From the NCBI RefSeq assembly GCF_016859285.1, contig NC_053422.1:18500001-18564000 (forward strand): DNA of 64,000 nt, read 5' to 3'. The position numbers and the translations under genes were made by a program. Positions 13,101 through 40,147 of this stretch are shown here, piece by piece. The DNA is from Xiphias gladius. Lineage: Eukaryota; Chordata; Actinopteri; Istiophoriformes; Xiphiidae. Under the pieces are notes generated by a model. The model saw only the letters and a program-made list of their open reading frames with translations. It made no database searches and was not told where the DNA came from. How positions within the stretch are numbered: position 1 is the stretch's first letter; every line of letters starts with the position of its first letter.

Positions 13101-15800
13101 GCCTGAAACTGTAGATGGGTATTGAGATACTTGCCCGTGATAGCTATTCCAGATGTGAATGAGCAAGAGCACATTCACATATTACAGTAAAATATATTTG
13201 TCTGAGCTTATGCAGTGTAAGAGCTGAAACGTTATGAGTCACTGAATGGAGCAAAAATAGCTAACTAATGAACAAATCACTCCCTCTGTATCCCAAAACA
13301 ACCCTAATGAAGTATCTAGGAAGGCATTCCAAAACACTGCAAATAATGTGGGTCATCAGCTTGCATTGGATCTTATCCTGAAATAAATGGACTGAAATAA
13401 TTTAGGCCACTCAATTGGTAGCAGAATATTCTGGCCTGGCAATTAAACAGCACAACAAACTCCCAATATCTCCAGGCTGTGCTGAGATTTTAATAGCAAC
13501 CAGTCTAAATTGACCTGTGAGTGAATGAACCTCTTGCTCTCACGAGCTTCCTAAAATAGCCTCTGTGAAAAAAGGGTCTGTTGTGGAGAGCTGTCACCCA
13601 CCCTTTAGGCAAGAGAAGATGTGTTCACCCCGACTGCCTTCCCAGTGACTGTAGCTTGCACAAAGATAAAGCATGTCAGATGCAATTGCCATAGACACAC
13701 AGTGCCCATGACATCATTCTGTGCGCAAGTGACCGCTGAGCAGTGTGAAGAGTGAGAGCAAAGGAGAGGAACGTGTGGAAGAGTACACAAACCCTGCACC
13801 CTATGCATGCTTTGAGTACACAGAGCAAAGCCAACATTGGCAATGATGTCAACTGTTTTCCCATAGAGGGACTATGGGAAAAACTGGGGTGCAGCAGGCG
13901 GTAGCCCCCTTTTCTACATCTTCAGGGCAGAATGGCCCGTTAATGACTGACTGATCACTTCACGGGCCACATCCTTGAAACTGACTTTTTAAACATGGGA
14001 GCTTAGGAGATACTGTGCATAGTAGGGGAATAAAATGAGAGCCCCTGTTGCCTACAATTCAGGCTTCAAATTAGTATTCACTGAGGTTTGTAGGAAAAAC
14101 TGTGATGTTGGCCAAACGTACTATTATTACTTGTTATTATTACCATATTTTAATCACAAGATAGAGGATCCTGTTGAAAACTACAGACAGGTACAGGTAA
14201 ATATCATGTATGCTGGACCTGCAAAAACAACAGAATACCAGGAAAAATCTTGCTCAAAGCCACTTTGCAGGGCTCCAGAAATCTTTCTTTGAAAAAGGTT
14301 GCCCCCTGTTGGTGAACGTGAATCTTGCATACTATCTTTACAGCAAGCCCACATACAGTACTTTTACAGCTGAATTACTATCTGACTATCATCGTTATAC
14401 GTTCTGGATCACACACACACTCATTAAAAAAAAAAAAAACAGATGAACAAAGTTGTTGTGCAAAGGTCGGGTTCTTCTGCATGAGGGTCAAAATGGACGT
14501 AGGTAGCGTTAGGAAACCTTGCTTATCCTGAATTAATTTCGGAAACAATTAAAAATACTGTCTACACGTGGCCGCTGGAATAGCATCATTTGTTACACAA
14601 AACAACACAATGAAATTAAGAAATTACATTACCTAACATGGTAACCAAACCATACCGATGCAATATCTTTGGAATTGTGTTCTACTTAATGAATTTGTCC
14701 CTGTTCAGCTCGTCAAAGAAACGCGTGTCAACAGTGTTCACTGCAGTATGTTTGCCTTGTTAAATTTTGATTCTGCGGTTTTGTGTTATATTGCTGTTTA
14801 AAAAAAAAATAAAAAAAAAATCAGGATTAATAAACTAGCATCACAAAAACTGCCTCTCTCATTTTGTTTGGGCCTACTTTTGTCAAAATGCACGGTAAAA
14901 TGTGGAGTAATCTGTATTCCGGCACTTTAATGTGTACAGCTGTGTACTTTTAGTGTGCAAGGGTAGCGGTTCCATTTTCTAACTTGAATTGACAGGAAAC
15001 TACATGCAGGATATTCAACGCAAGCCTGCACTTTAGAGTACTTTGACCAATAATAGTTGTCTCATGTCATCATCCTGTATTATTCTTTTGATCTGTTACC
15101 TTATAGATTGCAGACTGTGGCGTGTCAGACACATTTACTTGTCACGCCATGTTAAACTCGACAGAACATTTATCTCATTCTTACCTGAAGAACTGGTGCT
15201 GTTGTTTTTTTTTTTCTAGAATACCCTGATATCATGTGCACTCCGTCCCACTGCACGAATGTGTCCTTCCGCGCACTATCATTCTTAACCGGTTTACTTT
15301 TCGTAGGCAAAACTTACAACCCATGGTTTTTGTAAATGACACTTTAATCCCACATCCTATGAATTACTATTTTACTAACACGACATTGGTTACAATTTTA
15401 CAAACGTTTCGTAATGGCGATATGCGGATCTATTTTCTCTCAAAAATAAGTTCCAGCCCATTTCGCCATTTCATGTTCCATAGCTGCATGAGGAGAAAAC
15501 CAGCTTGGACCTTAAAATATCAGAAGTTTTTTTTTTTTCCAGTATAAGTTAGGTATTGTAAAGAGGTTAGATGATTTATTACTATCCAGCTATATACTAA
15601 CCACTGCAGGGTCAACATTTAGCGCTCGAGGTACGGAAAAAAAATCACAGATCAGGTTAGCTAGTTAGCTACTTGCCAGGCAACGTGTTTGCTGGCCGAA
15701 GCCGACAAAGACGACTGCCAGTCAAACATTTTTCTCTTGAAACTGTCATCTGTAAGAAGGCACATTGACGACCACCGTGCAAGACACGAAGAGTGAGGAG

Positions 15801-29843
<14,043 letters not shown>

Positions 29844-30815
29844 ACTGGAAGCACGCTGATTTCTTTTCACTTATACCCCAGCCATGTCCTGCCCGCCCCA
29901 CCATCTTTTTTTCAGCTCCCTAGCTTGAATGGTCAGTTTCCACTCCAGCCCCTCTCTCTGAACGATTGTCTTCATCTCTCTCATTTACTATTAATGGGAC
30001 TCTTATTTGTAAAGGAGCCTACAGATGTACACAGTTGTCCCCCATCACATTCGTCACACATCTGCATTTCCTGAGCCGGGTAGAGCCTGAGACTTTCAGG
30101 CACCTTGTCTGAGACTCCTGTCCTAAAACACCGTATATTTGGTGAGCATGAGACGATTGTGAATGTCCTGTTACCCCCTCAGTGCTTCAGTGGATTTTGT
30201 TTCTCCTTTCCGTGTGCATACAGGACTAATTGCAGCTTGTGGAGAGAATGCCCAGCTGTCATTACTTGTTGATCTATTTATAAATGGATAAAAGAGTGTT
30301 GTGTGTTTTAAGAGGACAATGTTGCACCGTGAAAATTGTAACTCTGAATTAAGTTTCATCAGCTTTAACATGCAATTGTAAAACATAGATTGCAACTGCT
30401 CTTTAGTTTGTCTTAAGCTGTTATTAAATGACTACAATTAGTAAATGTGCAAGTTTTGAAGAATAAGGTCTAGATAAAGACTTTTTCCCTCACCTAATGC
30501 CAACTTTCATTCATTTTTTTTTTTTTTCAGTCACGAAATATGTTCAGTATGTGTTGTCCTGTTTGATGTCACACTCTGCTTGTAAAAATGATTGGGCAAA
30601 CCTGGACAGAGGAGTTTCATGTCGTTGGAAAGGGCCTAAATTTAAGTTTAGATGTCAGAGCTGTTCACAAATTGATCTTGTTTTTTTTAATCACATAGAG
30701 AACGGCCTCGGTAAGTATTTTCTAAGCAGTTTTTGTTTTTGTATTGTCCGTTAACTGTATGCTGTCAATGATGCCGCATAAATATATTAAAAAATAAAGA
30801 GATGGCAAAACTATG
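29844..30815 (+). other. ogt: ogt 3' untranslated region (probable)
   Basis: The sequence after the stop has no coding features. An ATTAAA at about 30423 and an AATAAA at 30793-30798 are candidate polyadenylation signals, giving a 3' UTR of about 0.6 or 1 kb. The rest, up to about 31500, shows nothing recognisable. Confidence 0.5.
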
Positions 30816-31379
30816 CACTGAAATTTGCACCCACTTGACTTGTTGTTGGTATAAACAATGAAAAGTTAAAGCCCAAGGCCTCTGTTGCCCTGTTTTGAAG
30901 CTAGCCTGGGGTCACCTTTTTTTCCACACGATGAGGCAGTCTAAGGTTAAATTCAAATGTGAGGATTTTTTTTTTTTTAAAGCACATTTGAATTCACTGG
31001 AGCAGTGACTTCATGCCTATACCTGCCAGTCACCATAGTCAGTTGCAAGCTACATGTGTTTTCTCCATTGGAACTAAGGTGCTACAACTGCTACTTTTCT
31101 TTAACCTTAAACATGTTGGTTAGAAAAGACAACTGAAGGACCATGTATTCATATGTTTTACTTGAGGAAATGTAGAAATATCACAACACCAAAATTCCTG
31201 CATTCAATATTATACTTGAACATATAAGTAACGTTCTTATTATTGGAAAAGCCCTCTGCATTGCTATGTATTATTTGATTGTTGAGAATTGACATGTTGC
31301 TGCAATTTAATGCGCTAGTTTAAACAGAATCCTACGTTAATTTCATCAACAGTGTATTTTTTTTTCAAATTGGTAATAC

Positions 31380-31700
31380 GTTTTCTGTATAAAAGTAGAA
31401 GTATACTGTGGCGCTAGATGGAAATACTCAGGTTAGTAAAAGTATCTGAAAACTGCACGGAACAATTAGAATAAATGTACGGAAATCTTTTTATCCCCTT
31501 CGGATCCATTCATGGTCGGAAGGCCTACACAGAACGTCACCGTCATTTTAAGCCCGCTGTGATTGGTCAAATGTCTTCCTGACAACTTCCGGTATAATGG
31601 AGCACAAGATTTGAATTTGCGCTTTTACCCCGTCTGCCGCCTCACTCTTTTATTTTCAGCAACAGGAGCGCGTTTGGTAATCATATCTCAAGTGAAATAT
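31380..31700 (+). promoter_or_regulatory. gcna promoter region and probable non-coding first exon
   Basis: An inverted CCAAT box (ATTGG, within gtgattggtcaa) lies at about 31561-31567. It is followed by a G+C-richer segment ending in gcgcgtttg before a gtaatc donor-like sequence near 31676. The first coding exon starts after an acceptor at 32011 that opens only 14 nt before the ATG, so an upstream non-coding exon is required, and this is the best candidate. Its boundaries are inferred. Confidence 0.35.
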
Positions 31701-32025
31701 ATTTTAGGCGTTGTAATTTTAAATGTAATGCTTAACGAAAAAAACTGAACCACTTTTAAAAGTCAGCTTGAGCAAAAATAATCTTAGCTAGCAAGTTGCT
31801 AACGGTAACGGCTCCTAACCTAGCTACAGTAAACTATGTCGGTCGTGTGGCTTTGCTTATAGATTTTTTTGCGCTAAGTGAAAAAAAATAAACTTGTTAA
31901 ATAAAAATAAACATTTTAACCATTATCTAGCCTTACAAATCATATGTTTGACAATAGCGCTGGACTTTAAATGTTAAATGACTCAATGCTGGTTTGTATA
32001 CTGTTTTCACAGAGTCGGGGAAACT

Positions 32026-35000
32026 ATGAATGATGATACCTGCAAGTTATTTGAAAGAGTTGCTAAAAAGATGGGGTGGACGGATAAGGGAGGACTGGAC
32101 ACGGCAGAAAAGAAGGTTTGCTGCATGCTTCATTAACCTATAGAGAGAAAGATGTTACGTCAATGGGCATTTGTTGTTAATTCTGTTTTAAAAACTTTTA
32201 AACTAATGCTAACAATAAAAAATATTTAGGTTACTGGAAAAACGAAAGATTCACAAGCATATATTCAAATCTAACATTAGAGGTGCAACAGTAAGTTGAT
32301 TACTTATTTAGTCAATTGACAGATAATCTGCAGTTTTGACTAATTTGAGAATTACTCGTTTTTCAAGCAAAAATGCTAAACAAATTCGCTGGATCCAGTT
32401 TCTTACATGTGAGGGTTTTATGTTTTTCTTTGTCATATATCATAGTAAACTGAAAATATTGGGTTTTGGACTTTTAGCCGAATAAAACCAATAATTTGAA
32501 TACATCACCTTGAGCTGTCGGAAATTATAACACAATTTTTAAAAAAAATAATACTTTTTCTGATATTTCATAGACAAAATAATTAATCAAGAACACAATC
32601 AGCAGATTGATCAATAATGAAAATAATTATTAGCGACCGCCCTATTTAAAAGCCTCTGTATGTTATTGAAGCTATACTGTCTGTCTCCATTGATTCTAGC
32701 TGATTAGCACAATTGGCAAGAGTCGTCATGCTGCCACAAGTGGGCATCGGCCTGTGGATCGATCAGCTCCCCCTATCCAGCTTGGCCTCTCTGACAGTGA
32801 AGATGATCCAGAGAAGGAGAACCAGTGCTCCAAGGCCAATGAATACAGAAACAAGTCTTTGACTGAGTCCAGTGATGATGACTTTGACCAGTGTGAGTGA
32901 GTTACATTGTATAAATATTGTTAAATTGTGGGACTCGGTTTGCAAGTACACTAATTTGTTCATTTTCCCCTTTTCTTTCTTAGTTCTTGTGGGAAGGGCT
33001 ACACCGAAAGCTAAACCTACCGCTCAGAAAACCTGTGGCGCTGTAAAGAAAGACAAGTAAGAAGATGGAGTTCACTGAAAATCTTTTCATGAAGCTAAAT
33101 CTTGTCCTGTTTCTGGTTTCAGTTTGATCTCTAATTTGTATCATCAAAGTTTGGGGCATGGCAGTTTACCTTCTAAACCATTGCTGTCCTTTTTTAGTTC
33201 AAATGTTCTCGTGGTGAGCTCGGACGATGATGGCAGTTTTGAGACATGTAAGTGGCCTTTTTCTGTTCGGTACAGTTGTTAGTATTTGTAACCAGTGACA
33301 ATAAATGAGTCAGATTCTAATATCAAAAGATGGTGAGGAAAATATTTTTATGTCATGGATTATACTTCACTCAATCAATCCTTTTGCATACTTAAGTTCT
33401 GCAACTTGTGAAAACCCCTAATACCAAGCCTAAGAAAATATCAGAGAGCGGGAGTGAAGACAGGTGAGTTTGTGTTTTTTTTTTTTTTCTTTATATGCAT
33501 TGTCACTGTCTGGAAAACTTGTTTTTAAAAATATCTGTTTTACCTGTGTTTATCTTAAAGCCTCAAAAACTTCATAGTGGATGACTACTCATCAGATGAT
33601 GACTTTATTGAGACAAAAACATCTTTTAAAGGTAGGCCCTTTGAATGACTGTACTGGGGTTATATTTCAAAGAGAAACAAAAGCAACATAGAACTAAATT
33701 TGTATAATGGTGGTGTGTTTCCCCTTTTTTTGCAGTGCCTAAGAAGAGCAATACTCCAGCAGCCCAGCTTCCCCTGAGGAGACCACTGTCTCAATGGGAC
33801 TCCCCAGTCTTTGTTAGTGACAGTGAAGATGATGATATTGTGGTCAAGAGCAGTTGGAGAACTCGGCACTCACAACCTAAACCCCCGCCAAAAGCTAAGA
33901 AGAATAATGCTCTGCTGCGTGATAAAGACGACAGTTCGCCATCACTGCCTTTGCATCCCGTCACATCTCCACTTCTTCTCCCCCAACAAACTCCAACTTC
34001 ACTGGCCTCTCCCAAGCGTACTTTCTCAGCACCATCTAAGCTTGATGAATCGGCCAGTTCTGAGGAGGAGTTCACATCCCTTCTAGAGAGACTGAAAAAG
34101 AAAAACAAATTCACTGGCACTTCATTCTCACCTAAGAACACCAAAGGTAGCTGCTTAGTTTTTGTCACCAACAGTTCCAACAGTCTCTTGCTTTTATTTT
34201 CATTCTAGTTGTGAGGTTGTTATATCTTGTTTTTTTTTTTTTTTAATCTAGATTGCAGTAAGGAGCCTCCTGTGTTAGCTCCTCGTGTAAAGGAACTCTC
34301 AACACCAGTCTCTAAATCATTAGGGGAAACACCTCTGCATGGGAAAACACCAGGGAAATCCACCATCTTGAAGCCAGTCAGTCAAACAGAGCCCAGACAC
34401 GGCCCCACCAGCAGGTAGATCTGTTGAGCAGCTTTTTTATACAGACTTGAATGTTGGACAAACATTTAAACAACTCCAACTTCATATATTGTGCCATGAG
34501 CAACATTTCTGTTTGTCACTCACTCAGTTTGACATTTGTTATTATTTTTCCCTCTTCTTTTGCTTTTAGAGTAACATTGTGTAAGACCCCAGGGTGCTTC
34601 TTGCATTCACTTTCAAACCCTGGCTCTAGTTATGGCCGCGGCTTTAAGCAGAACAAGGAAGACCTTACCAGCAAACTCTACCAGCTGTACAATACCAGTG
34701 TATTTGACAATAAGGTGATGACTAACAATTTCCCTTGTTTCATTTATATTTTTTTTAGAAATGTCATCTGATTTTAAATGTATACAAGTTTTTACATTGT
34801 TGAATTGCTTCGTTTACACGTTTTTTTTTGTTTTGTTTGTTTTTGGTTTTTTTGACATGATTTTTCTAGCTCCCTGTCAATATGTCAGTGACCTGGAATA
34901 AGAAGATGCGGAAAACAGCCGGTTACTGTATCACGGGACAGGAGCGAGGTGGAGGGAGCCGCTACGCCCGCATTGAACTGTCAGAGAAAGTCTGTGACTC

Positions 35001-35740
35001 TGCAGGTAATGCTTTAGTAAGCCAGACAGACTAAAGTAATAAATTGTCTCTGCTTGATTGTCCCAGAATTTAAATATGTACTGTCATCTGTCATGCATAG
35101 TAACATTTTTGTCTGTTCATATTTGATTTCTTCATCACATAGCCAGTCTTAATTTTATTGTCCTTCCCTCCTAGATCGTCTCAGGGACACACTGATTCAT
35201 GAGATGTGTCACGCTGCAACGTGGCTGATTAATGGTGTAAGGGATGGGCACGGAAACTTCTGGAAGCTTTATGCTCGCAGGGCCACAGTGGTTCATCCTG
35301 AGCTGCCCATGGTCACTCGCTGCCACAGTTATGACATCAAGTACAAATTCCAATACCAGTGCACCCGCTGCCAGAATACGTAAGTCTGACTAAATTCAAA
35401 TGTCAACCAAGTCATTCTTTATTATTCATCTTGCATTTTACAGACTTTTGTATTAATTTCCACTGGGTAATAAAAATTACACTTGATTTTTACCATGATT
35501 CTTCACAGTATTGGGCGTCATTCCAAGTCACTGGACACACAGAGGTTCGTGTGTGCCCTCTGCACAGGTCAACTTGTCTTACTGACTCCTTCGAAGCCAC
35601 GTGCCCCCACGCCTTTTGCCAACTTTGTCAAAGACAATTATGGGACTGTACGACAGGAGCTAGCGGGACAAAGCCACGCGGAAGTGATGCGTAAGCTTAG
35701 TGCAGACTTTGCCTCCAAGACCAAACTAAGTCAAAGCTGA
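32026..35740 (+). CDS. gcna: Germ cell nuclear acidic peptidase, SprT-family DNA-protein crosslink protease
   Basis: GCNA guards germ cells and early embryos against DNA-protein crosslinks. Coding exons: 32026-32115, 32700-32892, 32984-33056, 33198-33247, 33397-33463, 33561-33631, 33736-34146, 34252-34414, 34570-34714, 34870-35005, 35175-35379, 35509-35740. They total 1836 nt, 611 aa. Residues 1 to about 370 are a disordered, acidic and Ser-rich tail with several SUMO-interaction-like motifs: VLVVSSDDD (122-130), FIVDDYSSDDD (162-172), PVFVSDSEDDDIVV (205-218). SprT domain from about 373 (CKTPGCF...). The zinc protease motif HEMCH is at 475-479, with the third ligand probably His492. A zinc ribbon C529-x2-C532 / C550-x2-C553 follows, then a basic segment TPFANFVKDNY (569-579) resembling the divergent HMG box of this family. 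All catalytic residues are present. It follows ogt in the same orientation, as in human. The tail does not align by eye with human GCNA, as expected for a fast-evolving region. Confidence 0.93.
32280..32647. mobile_element. Interspersed repeat in gcna intron (fish non-autonomous DNA-element-like)
   Basis: It starts gaggtgcaacagtaagttg and ends in tcaataatgaaaataattat followed by tagcgaccgccc. It shares its interior pattern (dissimilar to flanks, agtttactgaaaat/ggttttgga words, attgatcaat motifs) with the sequence at 57909-58545. This resembles an abundant fish repeat with caattattagttgcagccc-type termini. It has no coding capacity. Confidence 0.5.
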
Positions 35741-36104
35741 GATCTTGCTTGTAACTGTACTTAAAGCCGTGGACTGAGCTGCACAACCACAGGAAACCTG
35801 TTCAAGTTCTCAAATACCTCTTAAATCAGTGGGTAGCTGTGATTATTAGTATTGAATCTATTTTTATGTTTTTCATGGGACTTCTGTATTTGTCAGTATG
35901 TGATCCTAGAGTGTGTCGGTGAGTGTGCCTGTGTGTGTGAGTGTGCCTGTAAATGAGCCATTGTCAAACAGTGAAATTCATACTACCTGTTATCCCTGGC
36001 ATTGAATATATTCTGGGGATCACTAGGATTACATCCATATTTTATTTTTTTTTTATTGTTTTTAAATATTTGACAGGTTTGACTTTCTTGTTATGAACTC
36101 TTTA

Positions 36105-36110
36105 AATAAA
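36105..36110 (+). terminator. gcna: gcna polyadenylation signal
   Basis: AATAAA, 365 nt after the gcna stop, followed by T/G-rich sequence. The interval 35741-36104 would be the 3' UTR and has no other feature. Confidence 0.6.
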
Positions 36111-37159
36111 GTTTAAAGTGTGACTGTACATTAAATGGACCCCTGACATTTTTATGTATGAACAGTTAAATGTTGTGGGGCAAGAAAACTATTCCAGAAT
36201 AATTTTTCCTAATATTTATGACATTTAATTTTTAGTTACCTGAGTTGTTTTTTTTTGTTTGTTTTTTTTTTGTAATTGACATAGAAAACGTTTTAATTTT
36301 TGTAAGTTAGTTTATCCATAAATTGCACAGTTTTAGATATTAATCCAGTGTCAGTCCCTTGGTTTTATAGGGTCTATACGTGCATGTAGTGGTCAACTAA
36401 TCTGCTTAAAATTACCTACCATAAATCATATAAATGTATATTATCTGATAACCTCAAAGGGAATGTTTGAGTTACAAAATAACTTAAATACGATATGACA
36501 ATTTTTTCAGTACAGGTGTGGCGCGTCCTTTGAAAATATTTAACCTAAATATGGTAATGTGTGTGGGTGAAAGAGGACGGCTTTATGTTTTCCATGACTG
36601 TACCTATGCTATCAGGAAAATATTGACCGGTAGAGTGCAGTTCTGTACAGATGTATCAATATCGTCCCTGACTTTTGTATAAAGAAGCAAATGCAATCCC
36701 GATAACAAACCCTGAATGTCGATACATCACTGTCCACGGGGGTGAGGTTTCAGGCCTGAGGTGTGGGCACGTTGCAATGGTGAAGCTGTGCCACTGGGCA
36801 ACCTGTACCGCTGGCACACAACAGGAAGATGCACTTGAAATCAGCCATCAGAATGAAACTGGTCTGACCCTGTCTGCTGTACCTTGTTGTGTTGGAAATG
36901 GTCAAGAGAGAAGAGCTTTAACTTTGAGACAGTGTGAGGGTGAGTGTATTACATCTTTCCATCTGACATGAGGTAAAATTGATTTTATTTATTTTTTGAG
37001 CTACCTTGCTTCTAACGATGTGTATTTTGTTTTTTTTAAATTAGGAAACGACTATGAGGGTGTCAGATCAAAGGGGGCTTTATGTTATTGGTATCCACTG
37101 CAGAGTGACAATACTAGAGACCCAGACACAGATTAACTCCAACGTCTACCACCTCATTA

Positions 37160-38945
37160 AAGATGGTCAGCATGTGTGGGAGCTGCACCTTGAACACCGT
37201 GCTCAGTCCTTCTTATCTCTTGGTCATCACGAGCTCACCATCCCTCCTCAGGCACACTCGCTTCCTGCTCCTCATGCATCTCACCACCTGTGACATCCTC
37301 CACGTAGGCCTACACTTTTTGGTCCCAATTCCACTGGAATCAGCTTTTAATGACACACGACCATATAGCTTTTGTTAACGCTGAGATGACAATGTGTTCT
37401 TTGAGCTAAATTACCATCATTACTATTTAACCAGCTCCTCTGGACAATCAAAGCAGTTGTTTTAAGATCCAGAGAAGGCATACCTGTGACCCAGTGTCTG
37501 ATCTTCTGTGCTGCTATCCAGGCCTGCTCATTAGTGTGTAATGTGTTGACTACCGTTGTGCAATCAATTTTTCTTTGGTCACACTGAGCTACAGTATGTT
37601 TTATACAGCAGTCTATACTGTAATCCTAAAATAATAGCTCAATTGATTAGTCGATCCAAACATAAATTAATAATTTTTATAATTGATAGAATGTTTAAGT
37701 CACTTTGTGAAGCAAGAAGACAAAAATATTTGTTTGTTCCAGCCCTTCAGATGTGAGGATTTCTGCTTTTCTATTTTTTTTTTATCATTGTAAATTTAAT
37801 TTTGGTCGTTTTTTGATGTTGATTAGACAAAACAAGAAATTTGAAGAAGTCACTGAGAAATTGAGATGGCCCTTTGTCACTTTTTTCTGACATTTTGTAT
37901 ACTACATGATCAATCAGTTAATTACAAAAAGAATCTACTGAATAGGTAATGAAAATAATGCTTTGTTGCATTCGTAATACACAGGAAAATTACAGCAGAG
38001 AGTACCACTCTCTCTTTTGGACATGGATTTGCACTCCCTGTTTTAAACAATTGTATAGGCCTGATCATGGATTTCATGTTTAACCATATTATTATGGGAT
38101 CAACACCCCAAAGTGGAGTTGCAGAATTTAATACGATGATGTCAAATGTTAAATAATAAGAAATACTGAGGAGAGAAGAAGAATAAGACCAAATGGCAGC
38201 ACAGTAAATACAGTAAAATTTGACATTTTTTTAAACTGCTATAACAACTTATTTAAGGTTAAAATGGCTAATGTTTGGCCACGTTTTTTGTTTCTAATAG
38301 TGTAATTCATGCTCTGGTCTCTGCAAACTGTCTCCCTGCTCTGACAACCGATGTGGACGGCTATATCTTACGTTTATGTCTTCACTTTTTGCACAGGTGG
38401 ACCTCTTACTGAGCATTGCCCTGGCTGTGGACAGATTTGTAGCTGTCAGTTGGCCCCTATGCTACAAATTCTTGATGTGTCCTCAAAGGAAGCAAGCGTT
38501 GAGCCATGTGGACCCTATCAGCTGTGCTCAGCAGTGTATCTGTATGTATCAACCTAAACACCATCCAGGTGAATTTTTCCCTTCCCTGCCGTCGACCTCT
38601 CGTCCTCATACCCCGCCTGTCAGGCACATCGGCTGTGCCGATGTTCCCACCGCACCGTGGGAAATGCTGCGGTGGTGCCTCTCTGCTCTGACCATCCTGG
38701 GATGCTTCTGCCTGCTCTGCACCCAGTAGCTTGTGTGACCCTGACCCTCCAGGCTGTTCTGACTCCTCTCCATTCAGTTCCTGTGGTCATGGACAGCTAC
38801 CAGATCCCTGGCTACCTGCACAGTGAGGTCCTTGAAGTAGCAGCAACCATCTCCTACTGCCTGGGGGTGTCGCCCCTCTACTCTGTGGATACCGCTCACG
38901 GGAGCTGCAGCAAAGGCTACGCAGGCCGCACAGGAGAATAAAGTC
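37160..38945 (+). pseudogene. Degenerate class A (rhodopsin-like) G-protein-coupled receptor
   Basis: Receptor-like pieces occur in transmembrane order but in shifting frames. At about 37190-37315 is a TM1/loop/TM2-like stretch (LLVITSSPSLLRHTRFLLL, then LMHLTTCDIL). At about 37500-37560 is a possible start of TM3. At 38394-38500 is the end of TM3 with a DRF motif in place of DRY (LALAVDRF-type, then VAVSWPLCYKF). At 38640-38725 is a TM5-like hydrophobic stretch. In another frame, 38740-38870 is a TM6-TM7-like stretch (GYLHSEVLEVAATISYCLG). In a third frame, 38887-38940 is a basic helix-8-like tail (GYRSRELQQRLRRPHRRI). Several frameshifts and about 830 nt of unrelated sequence split it, so it cannot encode a receptor. 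SEVL and the tail recall GPR148. CXCR3 is the receptor next to GCNA in human, but I do not see clear CXCR3 likeness. The region 36111-37160 shows nothing recognisable. Confidence 0.55.
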
Positions 38946-39375
38946 ATGAATCAAAGTTAGTCATAAAGTCTGATGGGAATCCATTTGAGAAACTGCTATT
39001 TATAACTTTTTTTTTTTTTAACCTGTACTGGCTGAATGAGAAGAGCCGTATCTTGCTGTTCAGCACAGAAGATCTTTCCACATTTGTTGCACCACGCTTC
39101 GAATTTACTTGCTTGTTTGGAAAAGTAAAGTTGGATAGCTGAGTCAATATGCTGTTGTAAGGTAGCAGCATATTGTAATTCCTGTAATTCATTTTCATTT
39201 CAAAGGCAAACAATGTGTTTTATTAGCAGCAGTGGAATAAAATCGGGCTTTTATGATGTGAGTTTAAAGAAAAAAGACTAAACAGAGTCAAGCTGTTCAA
39301 ACACTGGTAACTACTGCATAGATAAGGGATGCTTATAATAAATACAAATAAAAGACAGGACAAACTGCTTAAAGA

Positions 39376-40147
39376 TATTTAATTTTTATCTTAAACACTA
39401 ATATGCTTTATATCTACCTAGTAATTCACCATATATCATACAAAACGTTCAAGAATACAGAGGAGTAAATATACACAACAGAAGGATAAATACTTAATGC
39501 TACAAGAAAATACATCATCAATCAACCATATTTTAAAGATAATGGGACTTGTGGGGAAGGTGTGCAGGTTAGAGAGGTTGGGCAGCTTCCCTGATTGTGA
39601 TGATCACCCCTTGAAGAGGCACAGGCACAAATCCACAGGCCGCACTGAGGTCAGACAGCACGCCCCACTCATCAGCGCTTAACCAACTGCTCACATTACA
39701 AACGAGGAAACGCAGGAGTAGCCAGTATAAAACAAGCGTCGTACAGATGGATGAAGCTTAATGCACAGACTGTACAATCAATCAATCAATCAATCATTGG
39801 AATGTACTGTGTTTATCACCGTATTGAGGCAGGCACTGAGAATTTCTTGACAAATAACCTACACATTATTATTAATATGATCAATGTATTCTTCATAAAA
39901 GTATGCAGCATTTCCAACTAGGAAGAGGGCATTCTCTTACTGTTTTTGGCAAATGTAATGTAGATCACTGGTTCAAGTCGTTCATTGAAGTATGTGACAG
40001 TCAAACCTTTTAAAGTGTATGGCACGACATGATAATCCGGACAGGGGAATTTTGAAATAGAACTGGACATATGAGCAGCATTACATGTAAAAACCGCCTC
40101 TGGTCCTCTCGACACTGTACCACCAACCCTAATGTCATGCAACTCCT
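39376..40147 (-). other. cetn2: cetn2 3' untranslated region (probable)
   Basis: Sequence downstream of the minus-strand cetn2 stop. A reverse-strand ATTAAA at about 39378-39383 is a candidate poly(A) signal. It includes a short (AATC)n run at 39776-39797. No other feature is seen between the receptor relic and cetn2. Confidence 0.35.

Larger units (their letters stand above)
1..15600. other. Gene-free region upstream of ogt
   Basis: No open frame here has a recognisable domain or a chain of spliceable exons on either strand. The window holds simple repeats (annotated separately), one miniature transposon copy near 931-1306, and otherwise unique AT-rich sequence. Between about 2400 and 3000 the minus strand has AATAAA-like signals and AT-rich, stop-dense sequence that could be the 3' end of an unseen minus-strand transcript, but I cannot tie it to any coding exon. 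Stretches such as 480-900, 11100-11330 and 12700-13400 are less repetitive and could be regulatory. That is a guess to be tested by alignment to other fishes. In human TAF1 precedes OGT. No TAF1 exon was recognised here. Confidence 0.6.

Noticed and set aside
36675-36971. 98-aa plus frame before the receptor relic
   Set aside because: No recognisable domain or transmembrane segment, and I could not join it in frame to the receptor pieces.
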